NCBI RefSeq assembly: GCF_019334725.1
Contig: NZ_CP079818.1
Span: forward strand, 2,220,669-2,284,668
Direction: 5' to 3'
From: Neisseria perflava
GTDB taxonomy: Bacteria > Pseudomonadota > Gammaproteobacteria > Burkholderiales > Neisseriaceae
Length of the DNA stretch: 64,000 nt
Shown here: positions 36,216 to 44,945 of the stretch, piece after piece
Position numbering within the stretch: the first letter of the stretch is position 1
Layout: each line of letters opens with the position of its first letter
Position numbers and translations under genes: made by a program
Notes under the pieces: generated by a model
What the model was told of the DNA's origin: nothing
Seen by the model: the letters and a program-made list of their open reading frames with translations, nothing else
Database searches by the model: none

Positions 36216-36839
36216 TTAGTGCAAACCTTGGATAAAGTTGGCTACTGCGTTCAACTCTTCTTCGCTCAGGCGGTTGGCAATATCGGCCATGATGGCGTTT
36301 TTGCGTTGGCCGGATTGGTAAGCTTTCATTTGCTCGACAACGTAAGCTTTGTGCTGGCCGCCCAGACGAGGATAGGCTTGGATTTCAGTACCGCCGCCAG
36401 GGATACCTGCGCCGCTAGGACCGTGGCAAGACATACATGCCGGCAGTTTTTTAGCGCTCAGGCCGCCGCGATAGATTTTCGCGCCCAGCTCTGGGTTTTC
36501 TTTAGGATTGGCTTCGCCCGGTTTGCCTTGTTGTTTAGCATAGTAGGCGGCAGCGTCGCGGATGTCTTGTTCGGACAAGTTCATCACCATCGGTTTCATT
36601 ACGCCGGCAGCACCGTGCGTACGGGTACCGTCTTTGATGGCCATGGTTTGACCGTAGGTGTAGGCCGCAGCCTGACCTGCCAGTTTAGGATAAGTTGCGA
36701 TACCGCTGTTACCATCGGCTGCGTGACACGCCGCACAGATAGTAGTCGCTACCTGTTTGCCTTTTTCAGCATCTGCTTTAGGGGCAGCGGAAACCGCACC
36801 GGCAGCCAATACCAAGGCCAATAAAGTCAATCGTTTCAT
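36216..36839 (-). CDS. Di-heme cytochrome c4
   Basis: 207 aa. Signal peptide MKRLTLLALVLAAGAVSAAP, then two c-type heme sites: CAACH at 35-39 and CMSCH near 137-141, each followed by a Met ligand region (MKPMVMNL; KNAIM). Two similar c-domains in tandem are typical of c4. Periplasmic electron carrier, feeding the cbb3 oxidase or the nitrite reductase branch in Neisseria. GGAGTGCTCCTG-type palindrome surrounds the ribosome site just before the ATG. Confidence 0.92.
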   Translation of the reverse strand: MKRLTLLALVLAAGAVSAAPKADAEKGKQVATTICAACHAADGNSGIATYPKLAGQAAAYTYGQTMAIKDGTRTHGAAGVMKPMVMNLSEQDIRDAAAYYAKQQGKPGEANPKENPELGAKIYRGGLSAKKLPACMSCHGPSGAGIPGGGTEIQAYPRLGGQHKAYVVEQMKAYQSGQRKNAIMADIANRLSEEELNAVANFIQGLH

Positions 36840-37054
36840 GGAGTGCTCCTGATTACAGCATTGCGTACCGCGTCAATGCCTTTTTTATACTCAAATACCG
36901 GGGAATTTTCCCGATTAAAACCGATAATTCTATAAACGTGCTATTCTATACCAAGTTTACATTAAATTACTACTCAAATTACCAAACTGCTGCAACATAA
37001 ATGCCCGATACAAATTATGATGTTGCAGTTTTGTTTCCATGTAAGGAAATCCTG

Positions 37055-37696
37055 ATGAACCTTTTTCAAAACGCCAAATTCTTTACAACGGTCAACCATC
37101 TGAAAGACCTGCCCGACACGCCAGCCGAGATTGCCTTTGTCGGCCGAAGCAATGCCGGCAAATCCAGCGCCATCAATACTTTAACCAATCATGTGCGCCT
37201 TGCCTACGTTTCCAAAACACCGGGCCGCACCCAACACATCAATTTCTTTGAACTGGAAAACGGCAATTTCATGGTCGACTTGCCCGGCTACGGCTACGCG
37301 CAAGTACCGGAGGCCATCCGTGCGCACTGGGTCAAACTCTTGGGCGACTACCTGCAACAACGCCGCCAACTGATCGGCCTGATTTTGATTATGGACTCGC
37401 GCCATCCGCTCAAAGCTTTAGACATCCAAATGCTGGACTTTTTCCACATCACCGGCCGTCCTGTGCATATCCTGCTGTCAAAAGCAGACAAGCTGTCTAA
37501 AAACGACCAGATTAAAACTTTGGCGGCGGTAAAAAAATCACTCAAACCCTACACCGAACGTCAAAAAATTAGCGTTCAACTGTTCTCCAGCCTGAAAAAA
37601 CAAGGTATGGACGAAGTCAATCAAGTGGTCGGCTCATGGTTTGACGCGCATCGCGAAGAAATAGAAAATCTTGCAGGCGAAACATCGCCTGAGTGA
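37055..37696 (+). CDS. engB: Ribosome biogenesis GTPase EngB/YsxC
   Basis: 213 aa from ATG 37055 (MNLFQNAKFFTTV), with AAGGAA upstream; the earlier ATG at 37001 adds an unlikely extension. G1 GRSNAGKSS, G3 DLPGYG, G4 SKADK. Involved in 50S subunit assembly; usually essential. Monocistronic, with its own terminator at 37789. Confidence 0.93.
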   Translation: MNLFQNAKFFTTVNHLKDLPDTPAEIAFVGRSNAGKSSAINTLTNHVRLAYVSKTPGRTQHINFFELENGNFMVDLPGYGYAQVPEAIRAHWVKLLGDYLQQRRQLIGLILIMDSRHPLKALDIQMLDFFHITGRPVHILLSKADKLSKNDQIKTLAAVKKSLKPYTERQKISVQLFSSLKKQGMDEVNQVVGSWFDAHREEIENLAGETSPE

Positions 37697-38039
37697 TTGT
37701 AAAACAAGGCGGAATGAGATAAGTTGACCAACCGCAAATCTTATTCTGTCATTTGGTTTCTCACCATCGCATTTACCATTTAATCCGGGGGCATGTCTCA
37801 CACATGCCCTTTTTTTCATCACGCTTTTTTTGTTTTCACACGCAAACCACAATCTGCGCCAAATATGCCATCACAACATATCAGCAAGGCCGTCTGAAAA
37901 CGCGGCTTCGATCTCCATTATTAAAGTGTTAATTTTAGTATTGCAACCCATTACACATCTTAGCGTTTTGCTCATGTTCAGCTAATTGTTGAGGCATAGA
38001 ATGCATTCATCGTTCAACAACACAGTAGGAAAGAAAATC
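37697..38039. other. Intergenic region between engB and the PepSY gene
   Basis: 343 bp without a gene. It holds the engB terminator (37789-37816), a DUS at about 37889-37900 and an A+T rich stretch with AGTGTTAATTTTAGTATTGC that may be promoter for the PepSY gene. Confidence 0.6.
37789..37817 (+). terminator. Rho-independent terminator after engB
   Basis: GGGCATGT / ACATGCCC stem with a 5-nt loop and a T run (37810-37816). Confidence 0.85.
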
Positions 38040-38501
38040 ATGAAACGCATTAACGCTTTTATTTCAAAAAAACTCATCATTGCCGGTATTATTGCTTCAA
38101 GTTTGGGCGTTGCCGGTGCGGCAGGTACCATGGCTTTCAAAGAAGGTATGTTTGCAAAGGTTTCCGGCCAGCAAGCAGCCGCAGCAGCGGTAGCAGAAGT
38201 GGGCGGCGTCGTTAAAGATGTCGATTACAAATACAAACAACATTTGGGCGGCCGTTACAAAGTAGAAATCTTGAAAGACGGCGTTGAATACGAAGCTTTG
38301 GTTGATGCTCAAAACGGCAAAGTATTGGCAGTAGCACAAGATGACGATCAAGACAAACGACACTTTGGTAAACATGATAAGCATCATAAACATGACAATG
38401 CTGAGCCCTCTTCATCGCAAAATACAGATTATCAGGCTCCTGCCGATGCTGCACCTGGCACACCTGAAAATGCAACCACTTCCGAGGTAACAAAATCTTA
38501 A
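38040..38501 (+). CDS. PepSY-domain periplasmic protein
   Basis: 153 aa from ATG 38040 (MKRINAFISKKLIIAGIIAS). One N-terminal hydrophobic segment (about 11-32: signal or anchor), then a single PepSY domain (about 55-105: VGGVVKDVDYKYK, GGRYKVEILKDGVEYEALVDAQNGKVL, given here in two parts). The low-complexity tail is His/Lys/Asp-rich (KRHFGKHDKHHKHD) then Pro/Ala-rich. PepSY domains are thought to inhibit proteases or sense the envelope; the His-rich stretch could bind metal. Exact role unknown. Confidence 0.8.
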   Translation: MKRINAFISKKLIIAGIIASSLGVAGAAGTMAFKEGMFAKVSGQQAAAAAVAEVGGVVKDVDYKYKQHLGGRYKVEILKDGVEYEALVDAQNGKVLAVAQDDDQDKRHFGKHDKHHKHDNAEPSSSQNTDYQAPADAAPGTPENATTSEVTKS

Positions 38502-38600
38502 TTTAAACTTTAAAAAAGCCAATGCTGTCTGAAACTTTCAGACGGCATTGGCTTTAATGCAGCATTATTTAAAACACGATTTACATCAAGCCAATCGTTT

Positions 38601-38819
38601 TCAGACGGCCTTTGTCTCATCTTCGCCGTCTACCCACCCTGCTTCTTTCAATTTCCGCCGTTGCGCGTCATAACGTGCTTTTTCCGCCCAATACATTGTC
38701 TGAATACAGGCATCGCCGCACTCGCTGCCGCAACATTCCCATGACTCGGGGAGGACGGGTTCGTCTAACAACGGCTCGCCCAAGATGGCTTCGGCTTTAT
38801 TCTTCAGGGTCGTATCCAT
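38601..38819 (-). CDS. Oxidoreductase-like domain small protein
   Basis: 72 aa from ATG 38819. Contains the Cys-rich signature CCGSECGDACIQTMYW near residues 30-45 followed by EKARYDAQ, as in the short oxidoreductase-like domain (Pfam Oxidored-like). Function unknown; the cysteines may bind a metal. The start lies within the end of the upstream S4-domain gene (23-bp overlap), so the two are probably coupled. The stop lies inside a DUS. Confidence 0.75.
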   Translation of the reverse strand: MDTTLKNKAEAILGEPLLDEPVLPESWECCGSECGDACIQTMYWAEKARYDAQRRKLKEAGWVDGEDETKAV

Positions 38820-39033
38820 CAGCGATTTCCAAGCGCGCACCGTCAAACTCAATCACTTCGCCGCCGCGTATTTTGGCAGTTTTACGTATTTCGGTTTCGC
38901 CGTTGCGCAACACCAGCCCTTCGGCGATAAACGCTTTTGCCTGTCCGCCGCTTTCGGCAAGACCGGCCAATTTCAACAGGTCGCATAAAGCGATGTATTC
39001 GTTGTCTTCAAGATAGACGGTTGCTTCCATCAT
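38797..39033 (-). CDS. S4-domain RNA-binding protein (YbcJ-like)
   Basis: 78 aa. S4 alpha-L fold: YIALCDLLKLAGLAESGGQAK, shortened, then AFIAEGLVLRNGETEIRKTAKIRGGEVIEF in the order expected. Small stand-alone S4 proteins such as YbcJ bind structured RNA and are implicated in ribosome or tRNA functions. Start at 39033 or three bases later (MM). Overlaps the next gene at its 3' end. Confidence 0.82.
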   Translation of the reverse strand: MMEATVYLEDNEYIALCDLLKLAGLAESGGQAKAFIAEGLVLRNGETEIRKTAKIRGGEVIEFDGARLEIADGYDPEE

Positions 39034-39195
39034 TCAATCCTTTTCAATAATGGCGATATTTTAACATGGCCGTCTGAAAGAAAGCCCCCTTCTGTTTTAT
39101 TTGCTTTATCCAACCTCATTACATTTGGTTTTCAGACGGCCTTTCGCTGCCAACCCTGCTACAATACGCCTTTTATTGTTCACGCCGATTTTGCC

Positions 39196-42100
39196 ATGAC
39201 CGAGCCGACCTACATCCCCCTGCGCCTGCATACCGAATTCTCGATTACCGACGGTATGGTGCGGATTAAAAAACTGATTGCCAAAGCGCAGGAATACGGT
39301 TTACCTGCTTTGGGCATCAGCGATTTGATGAACGAATTCGGCTTGGTGAAATTCTATAAAGCCTGCCGCGGTGCAGGGATTAAGCCCATCGGCGCGGCAG
39401 ATGTGTGGATAGGCAATCCGAATGCGTCCGACAAGCCGTTTCGTGCCATGCTGATTATCCGCAACGATGCGGGCTATCTGCGCTTGAGCGAACTTTTGAC
39501 GGAGGCCTATGTCGGCAAAGACCGCAATATCCATCATGCGGAACTTAATCCCGAATGGCTGGAAAACGGCGACAACAGCGGCTTGATTTGCTTGAGTGGC
39601 GCACATTACGGCGAAGTGGGCGTGAATCTTTTGAACAGCAACGAAGACGCAGCGCGTGCGGCGGCGTTGAAATATGCGGCATGGTTTCCCGATGCGTTTT
39701 ATTTAGAGCTGCAACGCCTACCCGAACGACCCGAATGGGAGGCTTGCGTTTCCGGCAGCGTGAAACTGGCAGAGGAATTGGATTTGCCGGTGGTAGCGAC
39801 GCATCCGACTCAGTTTATGAGCCGCGACGATTTCAACGCGCACGAGGCGCGGGTGTGCATCGCAGGCGGCTGGGTGCTGACGGACAAGAAACGTCCGCGC
39901 GATTTTACGCCGAGCCAGTTTTTCATTCCGCCGGAAACGATGCTGGAACGTTTCGCCGACTTGCCCGAAGCCTTGGAAAACACGGTGGAAATTGCCAAAT
40001 GCTGCAATCTGCACATCACATTGGGCAAAAACTTCCTACCGCTCTTCCCTACTCCGGACGGTCTGTCGCTGGACGATTATTTGGTGAAGCTGTCCAACGA
40101 GGGTTTGCAGGAACGCATGGTTCAGCTTTATCCCGACGAGGCGGAGCGTGCGGCAAAAATGCCGGAATATCAAGAACGTTTGGATTTTGAGCTGAACATC
40201 ATCATCCAGATGGAATTCCCCGGCTATTTCCTTATTGTACAAGACTTTATCAACTGGGCGAAAACGCACGGCTGTCCGGTCGGGCCGGGCCGTGGTTCGG
40301 GTGCAGGCTCGCTGGTGGCGTATTCATTGAAGATTACCGACCTTGATCCGCTCAAATACGCGCTACTGTTTGAACGTTTCTTAAACCCTGAACGCGTCTC
40401 CATGCCTGACTTTGACGTTGACTTCTGTCAGGCAAACCGTGGCCGCGTGATTGAATATGTGCGCGAAAAATACGGCGCGGAAGCGGTCAGCCAGATTGTT
40501 ACCTTCGGCACGATGTCGTCCAAAGCGGTCATCCGCGACGTGGGACGCGTGCTGGAACTGCCGTTTATGCTGTGCGACAAACTGTCCAAGCTGATTCCGT
40601 TGGAAGCCAACAAACCCCTGAGTTTGGAAAAAGCCATGGAGGCCGAGCCGCAAATTCAGGAATTAATTGAAGCAGAAGAAGCGGACGAACTGATTACGCT
40701 GGCGAAAAAGCTGGAAGACCTGACGCGCGGTCTGGGTATGCACGCGGGTGGCGTGTTAATTGCGCCGGGCAAGATTTCCGATTACAGCCCCGTGTATCAG
40801 GCGGACGAATCCGCCTCGCCCGTATCCATGTACGACAAGGGCGACGTGGAAGACGTGGGTTTGGTGAAATTCGACTTTTTGGGTCTGCGCAACCTGACCA
40901 TTATCGAAATGGCGCAGAACAACATCAAAAGCACCACCGGCGATATCGTCGATGTCGGCAAGATTCCGCTTGACGACCAGGCCGCCTACCAAATCTTCCG
41001 CGATGCGAACACCACCGCCGTCTTCCAGTTTGAGTCGACCGGCATGAAAAAAATGCTGAAAACGGCGCATACGACCAAGTTTGAAGAACTCATCGCCTTC
41101 GTATCGCTCTACCGTCCCGGCCCGATGGACAACATTCCCGACTTCGTCGCGCGTATGAAAGGCCAAGAATTCCAATACATCCATCCGCTGCTCGAAGGCA
41201 TCCTCGCGCCGACCTACGGCATTATGGTGTATCAGGAACAAGTGATGCAGGCGGCGCAGATTATCGGCGGTTACTCGCTCGGCGGCGCGGACTTGCTGCG
41301 CCGCGCCATGGGTAAGAAAAAGCCTGAAGAAATGGTGAAACACCGCGAAATCTTCGCCGAAGGCGCGGCAAAACAAGGTATTTCGCGCGAAAAATCCGAC
41401 GAAATCTTCAACTACATGGAAAAATTCGCCGGCTACGGTTTCAACAAATCCCACGCCGCCGCCTACGCCCTGATTTCCTATCAGACCGCATGGCTCAAAG
41501 CCCACTATCCCGCCGAATTTATGGCGGCAACCATGTCGTCTGAATTGGACAATACCGACCAGCTCAAACATTTCTACGACGACTGCCGCGCCAACGGCAT
41601 CGAGTTCCTGCCGCCCGACATCAACGAATCCGACTACCGCTTCACGCCGTATCCGAACATGAAAATCCGCTACGCACTCGGCGCGATTAAAGGCACGGGC
41701 GAAGCCGCCGTCGAATCCATCATCGCCGCGCGGCAAAGCGGCGGCAAGTTTACCGGCCTCTTGAACTTCTGCGAGCGCGTCGGCAAAGAACACATGAACC
41801 GCCGCACCCTCGAAGCCCTGATACGCGGCGGCGCGTTCGACAGCATCGAACCCAACCGCGCCATGCTCTTGGCGAACATCGACCTTGCCATGAACAACGC
41901 CGACCAAAAAGCCGCCAACGCCAATCAGGGCGGGCTTTTCGACATGATGGAAGACGCCATCGAACCGGTGCAGCTCGTCGATGCCCCCATGTGGAGCGAA
42001 TCGGAAAAACTCGCCGAAGAAAAAACCGTCATCGGCTTCTACCTCTCCGGCCACCCGTTCGGCCCTTATGCCCAAGAAGTCCGCCAAATCGCCCCGACCA

Positions 42101-42630
42101 AATTAGGCCGTCTGAAACCGCAAGACAGCGTGCGCCTCGCCGGGTTCGTTACCGCCGTGCGCACCATGATGGGCAAACGCGGCAAAATCGCCTTCGTCAG
42201 CCTCGAAGATTTGAGCGGACAGATTGAAATCATGGTCAGCGGCCACACGCTGGAAAACTGCGCAGACTACCTCAAATCCGACCAAGTGCTGATTATCGAA
42301 TCCAAAGTCAGCCGCGACGACTACGGCGGCGGCGACGGACTGCGCATCATGGCAAACCAAGTCATGACCCTGCAAATGGCGCGCGAACGCTACGCCCGCA
42401 GCCTCAGCCTCGCCCTCGCCCCCGGCCACGACATCACGCGCCTCGCCGCCATCCTCACTACACACCGCCTGCCCGACACGTCGCACATCCCGCTGCAACT
42501 ATCGTACAGCAACGGCAAAGCATCGGGTAAATTGAAAATTGCGCCCAAATGGATTGTAACGCCAAGCACCGCCTTGTTTGACGAACTGGAAACATTGCTC
42601 GGCAGCAGGGCAGTTCGTGTGAATTGGTAA
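39196..42630 (+). CDS. dnaE: DNA polymerase III alpha subunit
   Basis: 1144 aa, full length. N-terminal PHP domain (PLRLHTEFSITDG), C-family polymerase palm with GPGRGSGAGSLV and catalytic PDFDVDF near residues 403-410, fingers YNKSHAAAYA-like GFNKSHAAAYA, and a C-terminal OB fold (about 990-1070). Catalytic subunit of the replicative polymerase. Preceded by a DUS and followed by a DUS terminator; ORFs on the opposite strand here are shadows. Confidence 0.97.
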   Translation: MTEPTYIPLRLHTEFSITDGMVRIKKLIAKAQEYGLPALGISDLMNEFGLVKFYKACRGAGIKPIGAADVWIGNPNASDKPFRAMLIIRNDAGYLRLSELLTEAYVGKDRNIHHAELNPEWLENGDNSGLICLSGAHYGEVGVNLLNSNEDAARAAALKYAAWFPDAFYLELQRLPERPEWEACVSGSVKLAEELDLPVVATHPTQFMSRDDFNAHEARVCIAGGWVLTDKKRPRDFTPSQFFIPPETMLERFADLPEALENTVEIAKCCNLHITLGKNFLPLFPTPDGLSLDDYLVKLSNEGLQERMVQLYPDEAERAAKMPEYQERLDFELNIIIQMEFPGYFLIVQDFINWAKTHGCPVGPGRGSGAGSLVAYSLKITDLDPLKYALLFERFLNPERVSMPDFDVDFCQANRGRVIEYVREKYGAEAVSQIVTFGTMSSKAVIRDVGRVLELPFMLCDKLSKLIPLEANKPLSLEKAMEAEPQIQELIEAEEADELITLAKKLEDLTRGLGMHAGGVLIAPGKISDYSPVYQADESASPVSMYDKGDVEDVGLVKFDFLGLRNLTIIEMAQNNIKSTTGDIVDVGKIPLDDQAAYQIFRDANTTAVFQFESTGMKKMLKTAHTTKFEELIAFVSLYRPGPMDNIPDFVARMKGQEFQYIHPLLEGILAPTYGIMVYQEQVMQAAQIIGGYSLGGADLLRRAMGKKKPEEMVKHREIFAEGAAKQGISREKSDEIFNYMEKFAGYGFNKSHAAAYALISYQTAWLKAHYPAEFMAATMSSELDNTDQLKHFYDDCRANGIEFLPPDINESDYRFTPYPNMKIRYALGAIKGTGEAAVESIIAARQSGGKFTGLLNFCERVGKEHMNRRTLEALIRGGAFDSIEPNRAMLLANIDLAMNNADQKAANANQGGLFDMMEDAIEPVQLVDAPMWSESEKLAEEKTVIGFYLSGHPFGPYAQEVRQIAPTKLGRLKPQDSVRLAGFVTAVRTMMGKRGKIAFVSLEDLSGQIEIMVSGHTLENCADYLKSDQVLIIESKVSRDDYGGGDGLRIMANQVMTLQMARERYARSLSLALAPGHDITRLAAILTTHRLPDTSHIPLQLSYSNGKASGKLKIAPKWIVTPSTALFDELETLLGSRAVRVNW

Positions 42631-42634
42631 GACT

Positions 42635-42670
42635 AAAGGCCGTCTGAAACTACACGTTCAGACGGCCTTT
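42635..42670 (+). terminator. DUS terminator after dnaE
   Basis: Perfect 14-bp arms (42635-42648 and 42657-42670) with an 8-nt loop; the T run is short. Confidence 0.7.
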
Positions 42671-42798
42671 AATTTAAAAAGCGCTTTAAAAACATAAATC
42701 AAATACGGATTGAGGCTTTCAGACGACCTTATTGTATAGAGAGATTATCTGAAAAGTTTATTGCAAGAGACTTTGGCTAATAGGAAAAGATAGCCCAC

Positions 42799-42833
42799 AA
42801 AAAAAGGGGGGGGGGAAAATACACCCCCTTTTT
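42799..42833 (-). terminator. Terminator with a G10/C10 homopolymer tract
   Basis: A7-G10 (42799-42815), 8 nt, then C5-T5 (42824-42833). On the minus strand this reads A5G5...C10T7, a stem followed by T7, placed 41 bp after the His-rich gene. The mononucleotide G tract forms part of the stem and loop and may vary in length by slippage. Confidence 0.55.
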
Positions 42834-42873
42834 CTATAGAAGCCCCATATCAAAGGCCGTCTGAAAAACAGTT

Positions 42874-43209
42874 TTATTTAACGATTTCAACCGGGCCGTG
42901 GTCGTCGCAGTGATCGCCGTGTTGGTGATGCAGACGGCCGTTGACGATGTAGTCGACGTGATCGCCGTGCGGTACAGCTTCGTGGCCGCAACCTTCGCCG
43001 TGAATGTGGCCGTGGCAGGTGTCAACCGGATGGCAGCCGTCAGGGTTGGTTTTATTGACACTCAGAGCATGCTCGTCGTAGTGGCCGTTGTGCTCATGGT
43101 GCAGGTGGCCGTCGTGCAGATAATCGACGTGGCCTTCGTGTTGGATGGCAGTGTGGCCGCAGTTTGCGCCGTGAACGTGGTCATGATGTTCGTGGGTTTT
43201 GCAGGTCAT
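42874..43209 (-). CDS. Histidine-rich duplicated protein (metal-binding type)
   Basis: 111 aa from ATG 43209, with AGGAGA upstream. 27 of 111 residues are His and six are Cys. Two homologous halves, each HG-x2-CGH, then H-x2-HVDY, LHH-x-H and H-x2-H (about residues 13-47 and 69-104), are joined by a TNPDGCHPVDTC linker. No signal peptide. A soluble zinc, nickel or copper binding or storage role is likely from composition, but no biochemical function is known to me. A perfect 8-bp inverted repeat lies about 112 bp upstream. Confidence 0.78.
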   Translation of the reverse strand: MTCKTHEHHDHVHGANCGHTAIQHEGHVDYLHDGHLHHEHNGHYDEHALSVNKTNPDGCHPVDTCHGHIHGEGCGHEAVPHGDHVDYIVNGRLHHQHGDHCDDHGPVEIVK

Positions 43210-43320
43210 TTTTTCTCTCCTAATGTTCAGTGAATAGCAATCTTTCGCGATTGATTCTTTCATTTTATCTTTTTTTGATACAAACGTAAAAAATTTTACA
43301 GTTATTAATATATTGTTACG

Positions 43321-43341
43321 ATATATCATCTGTTGATATAT
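43321..43341. promoter_or_regulatory. Perfect inverted repeat upstream of the His-rich gene
   Basis: ATATATCA-TCTGT-TGATATAT: 8-bp arms, 5-nt centre, in an A+T rich stretch between divergent genes. Size and spacing suit a dimeric regulator. A metal sensor is an attractive guess given the neighbour, but the sequence does not match a canonical Zur or Fur box. Confidence 0.35.
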
Positions 43342-43498
43342 AAGCCTATTTTATTTTTCAGACGGCCTTTCATCTATAATTCATTTATTTTCAGCGAGAA
43401 CTTCAAACCCTTCCGGCAATGTAAAATATCGAATTTTTCAGCCGTAACAGGTAACATGGAAACAAAGGGATGGGTTCTTCAAACAAACAGGTACTGCA

Positions 43499-43993
43499 AT
43501 GGGAAAACAAGCCAGACTTTATATGGTTCGCAGCACGCAAGGTGCGCTTTATGATGTATTTTTTGAACGCGGTGTGGCGGCGTTGGCCTGGCCCATGCTG
43601 GCCGAAGCGGCGGCCAAGGGTTTTGGCCGTGAGAAACTGACGGATATTTACCGTTCGGCCGTGCCGGATGTGAAATTGAGAACAGCGCAATCGGGTGCGG
43701 CTCAGATGTGGCGGTTTTCCAACGAGTTGGCCGATGGAGATGCCGTACTGACCTACTCGCCTGCCCTGCGCCGTTATCGGATCGGCAGGATTACAGGCGG
43801 CGCAGTACATTGTCCGCAATGGGACGATGAGAAAATGTCGCTGGTGCGGCCTGTTGAGTGGCTGGGCGAAGTATGCCGTGATGATTTGAGCGTGGCAGCA
43901 CAACGGGCTTTGGGTAGCGTGGCAACTTTGTTTGCAGTATCGGAAGTGTGTGCGGCAGAAATTTTTGAACGCGTGGGTTTTCAGACGGCCTAA
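43499..43993 (+). CDS. Hypothetical protein, EVE/PUA-like domain candidate
   Basis: 164 aa. The N-terminal half (LYMVRSTQGALYDVFFERGVAALAW, cut) resembles the PUA-like N-terminal domain found before Mrr or other restriction endonuclease domains: a start with VR-x-G, a middle W, then ANDVVLTY-like GDAVLTYSPALRRYRIGRITG. No nuclease motif follows, so it is a stand-alone reader-like domain if the resemblance is right. It lies 21 bp before the MscS gene. A DUS supplies the final FQTA-stop codons. Confidence 0.65.
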   Translation: MGKQARLYMVRSTQGALYDVFFERGVAALAWPMLAEAAAKGFGREKLTDIYRSAVPDVKLRTAQSGAAQMWRFSNELADGDAVLTYSPALRRYRIGRITGGAVHCPQWDDEKMSLVRPVEWLGEVCRDDLSVAAQRALGSVATLFAVSEVCAAEIFERVGFQTA

Positions 43994-44014
43994 AAAGGGA
44001 AAGGAAACAGCATT

Positions 44015-44878
44015 ATGTGGAACACCATACAGGAATGGCTGAACGCTTTGCCTGTCAGTGAAGAAATCATCAAATCGGCTTTGATGTCGATGGTGATGAT
44101 TGTGGCCGTCATTGCCGGGCGCAGCATTTTGCTCTCGGCTCATTTTCGCAGCCATCCGGATTTGAGCATCGAAAACAAACGCCGTTCGCTGGTGGTCAGT
44201 CGCAACATCACCATGCTGCTGCTCTTGTTCGGGCTGGCGATGATTTGGGCGGCGCAGATTCAAACTTTGGCGTTGTCGATGTTTGCGGTAGCTGCGGCAA
44301 TTGTGGTGGCGACCAAAGAATTGATTATGTGTTTGTCCGGCAGCATCCTGCGCTCGGTAACCAAACAATATTCCATCGGCGACTACATCGAAATCAACGG
44401 CCTGCGCGGACGGGTGGTCGATATCAATATGCTGAACACGCTGATGATGCAAATCGGCCCCAATCCGTTGATTGGCCAGCTTTCCGGCAAAACACTCTCG
44501 TTTCCCAACAGCCTGCTTCTGAGCCACACCGTGCGCCGCGACAATATTTTGGGCGATTATGTAATTCATACGGTGGAAATTCCCGTACCGATTCATTTGG
44601 ATTCGGACGAAATCATCGGCCGTCTGAAAGATGTTCTTGAGCCATTGTGCGAGCCTTATGTCCCTGCCATCAAGCAGCATTTGGAAAACGTGCAAACCCA
44701 AAAATTGTTTATCACGCCCGCCGCCCAGCCGCGTGTATCCCGTGTGCCACATGATGACAAGGTGTATAACATCATCGTGCGCTTTGCCTCGCCCGTAGCC
44801 AAACGCTTGGAAATCCAACAGGCGGTTTTGGACGAATTCTTACGCACGCAATGCCAATTAATCAATAAATTAAAATAG
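44015..44878 (+). CDS. Small-conductance mechanosensitive channel (MscS family)
   Basis: 287 aa. Three transmembrane helices (about 20-41, 63-83, 85-105), the last running into the MscS beta domain with YSIGDYIEINGLRGRVVDINMLNT, followed by LSFPNSLLLSHTV and a C-terminal alpha/beta domain. Opens under membrane tension to release solutes during osmotic downshock. TM3 has the Ala/Gly-poor variant AVAAAIVVAT. Short intergenic gap with the preceding gene suggests co-transcription. Confidence 0.85.
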   Translation: MWNTIQEWLNALPVSEEIIKSALMSMVMIVAVIAGRSILLSAHFRSHPDLSIENKRRSLVVSRNITMLLLLFGLAMIWAAQIQTLALSMFAVAAAIVVATKELIMCLSGSILRSVTKQYSIGDYIEINGLRGRVVDINMLNTLMMQIGPNPLIGQLSGKTLSFPNSLLLSHTVRRDNILGDYVIHTVEIPVPIHLDSDEIIGRLKDVLEPLCEPYVPAIKQHLENVQTQKLFITPAAQPRVSRVPHDDKVYNIIVRFASPVAKRLEIQQAVLDEFLRTQCQLINKLK

Positions 44879-44945
44879 TCCAGTTTATATATACTATCAA
44901 ATCACTTACAATACCCAAATTTATAATCAACAATAAGGAAAACTC

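Noticed and set aside
40756..42087. 443-codon open frame on the minus strand opposite dnaE
   Set aside because: Shadow of dnaE caused by high-GC third positions; no start signals or recognisable domain.
43403..44818. 471-codon minus-strand frame spanning the EVE-like and MscS genes
   Set aside because: Opposes two well-supported genes and has a His/Gln-rich composition typical of reverse-strand shadows.
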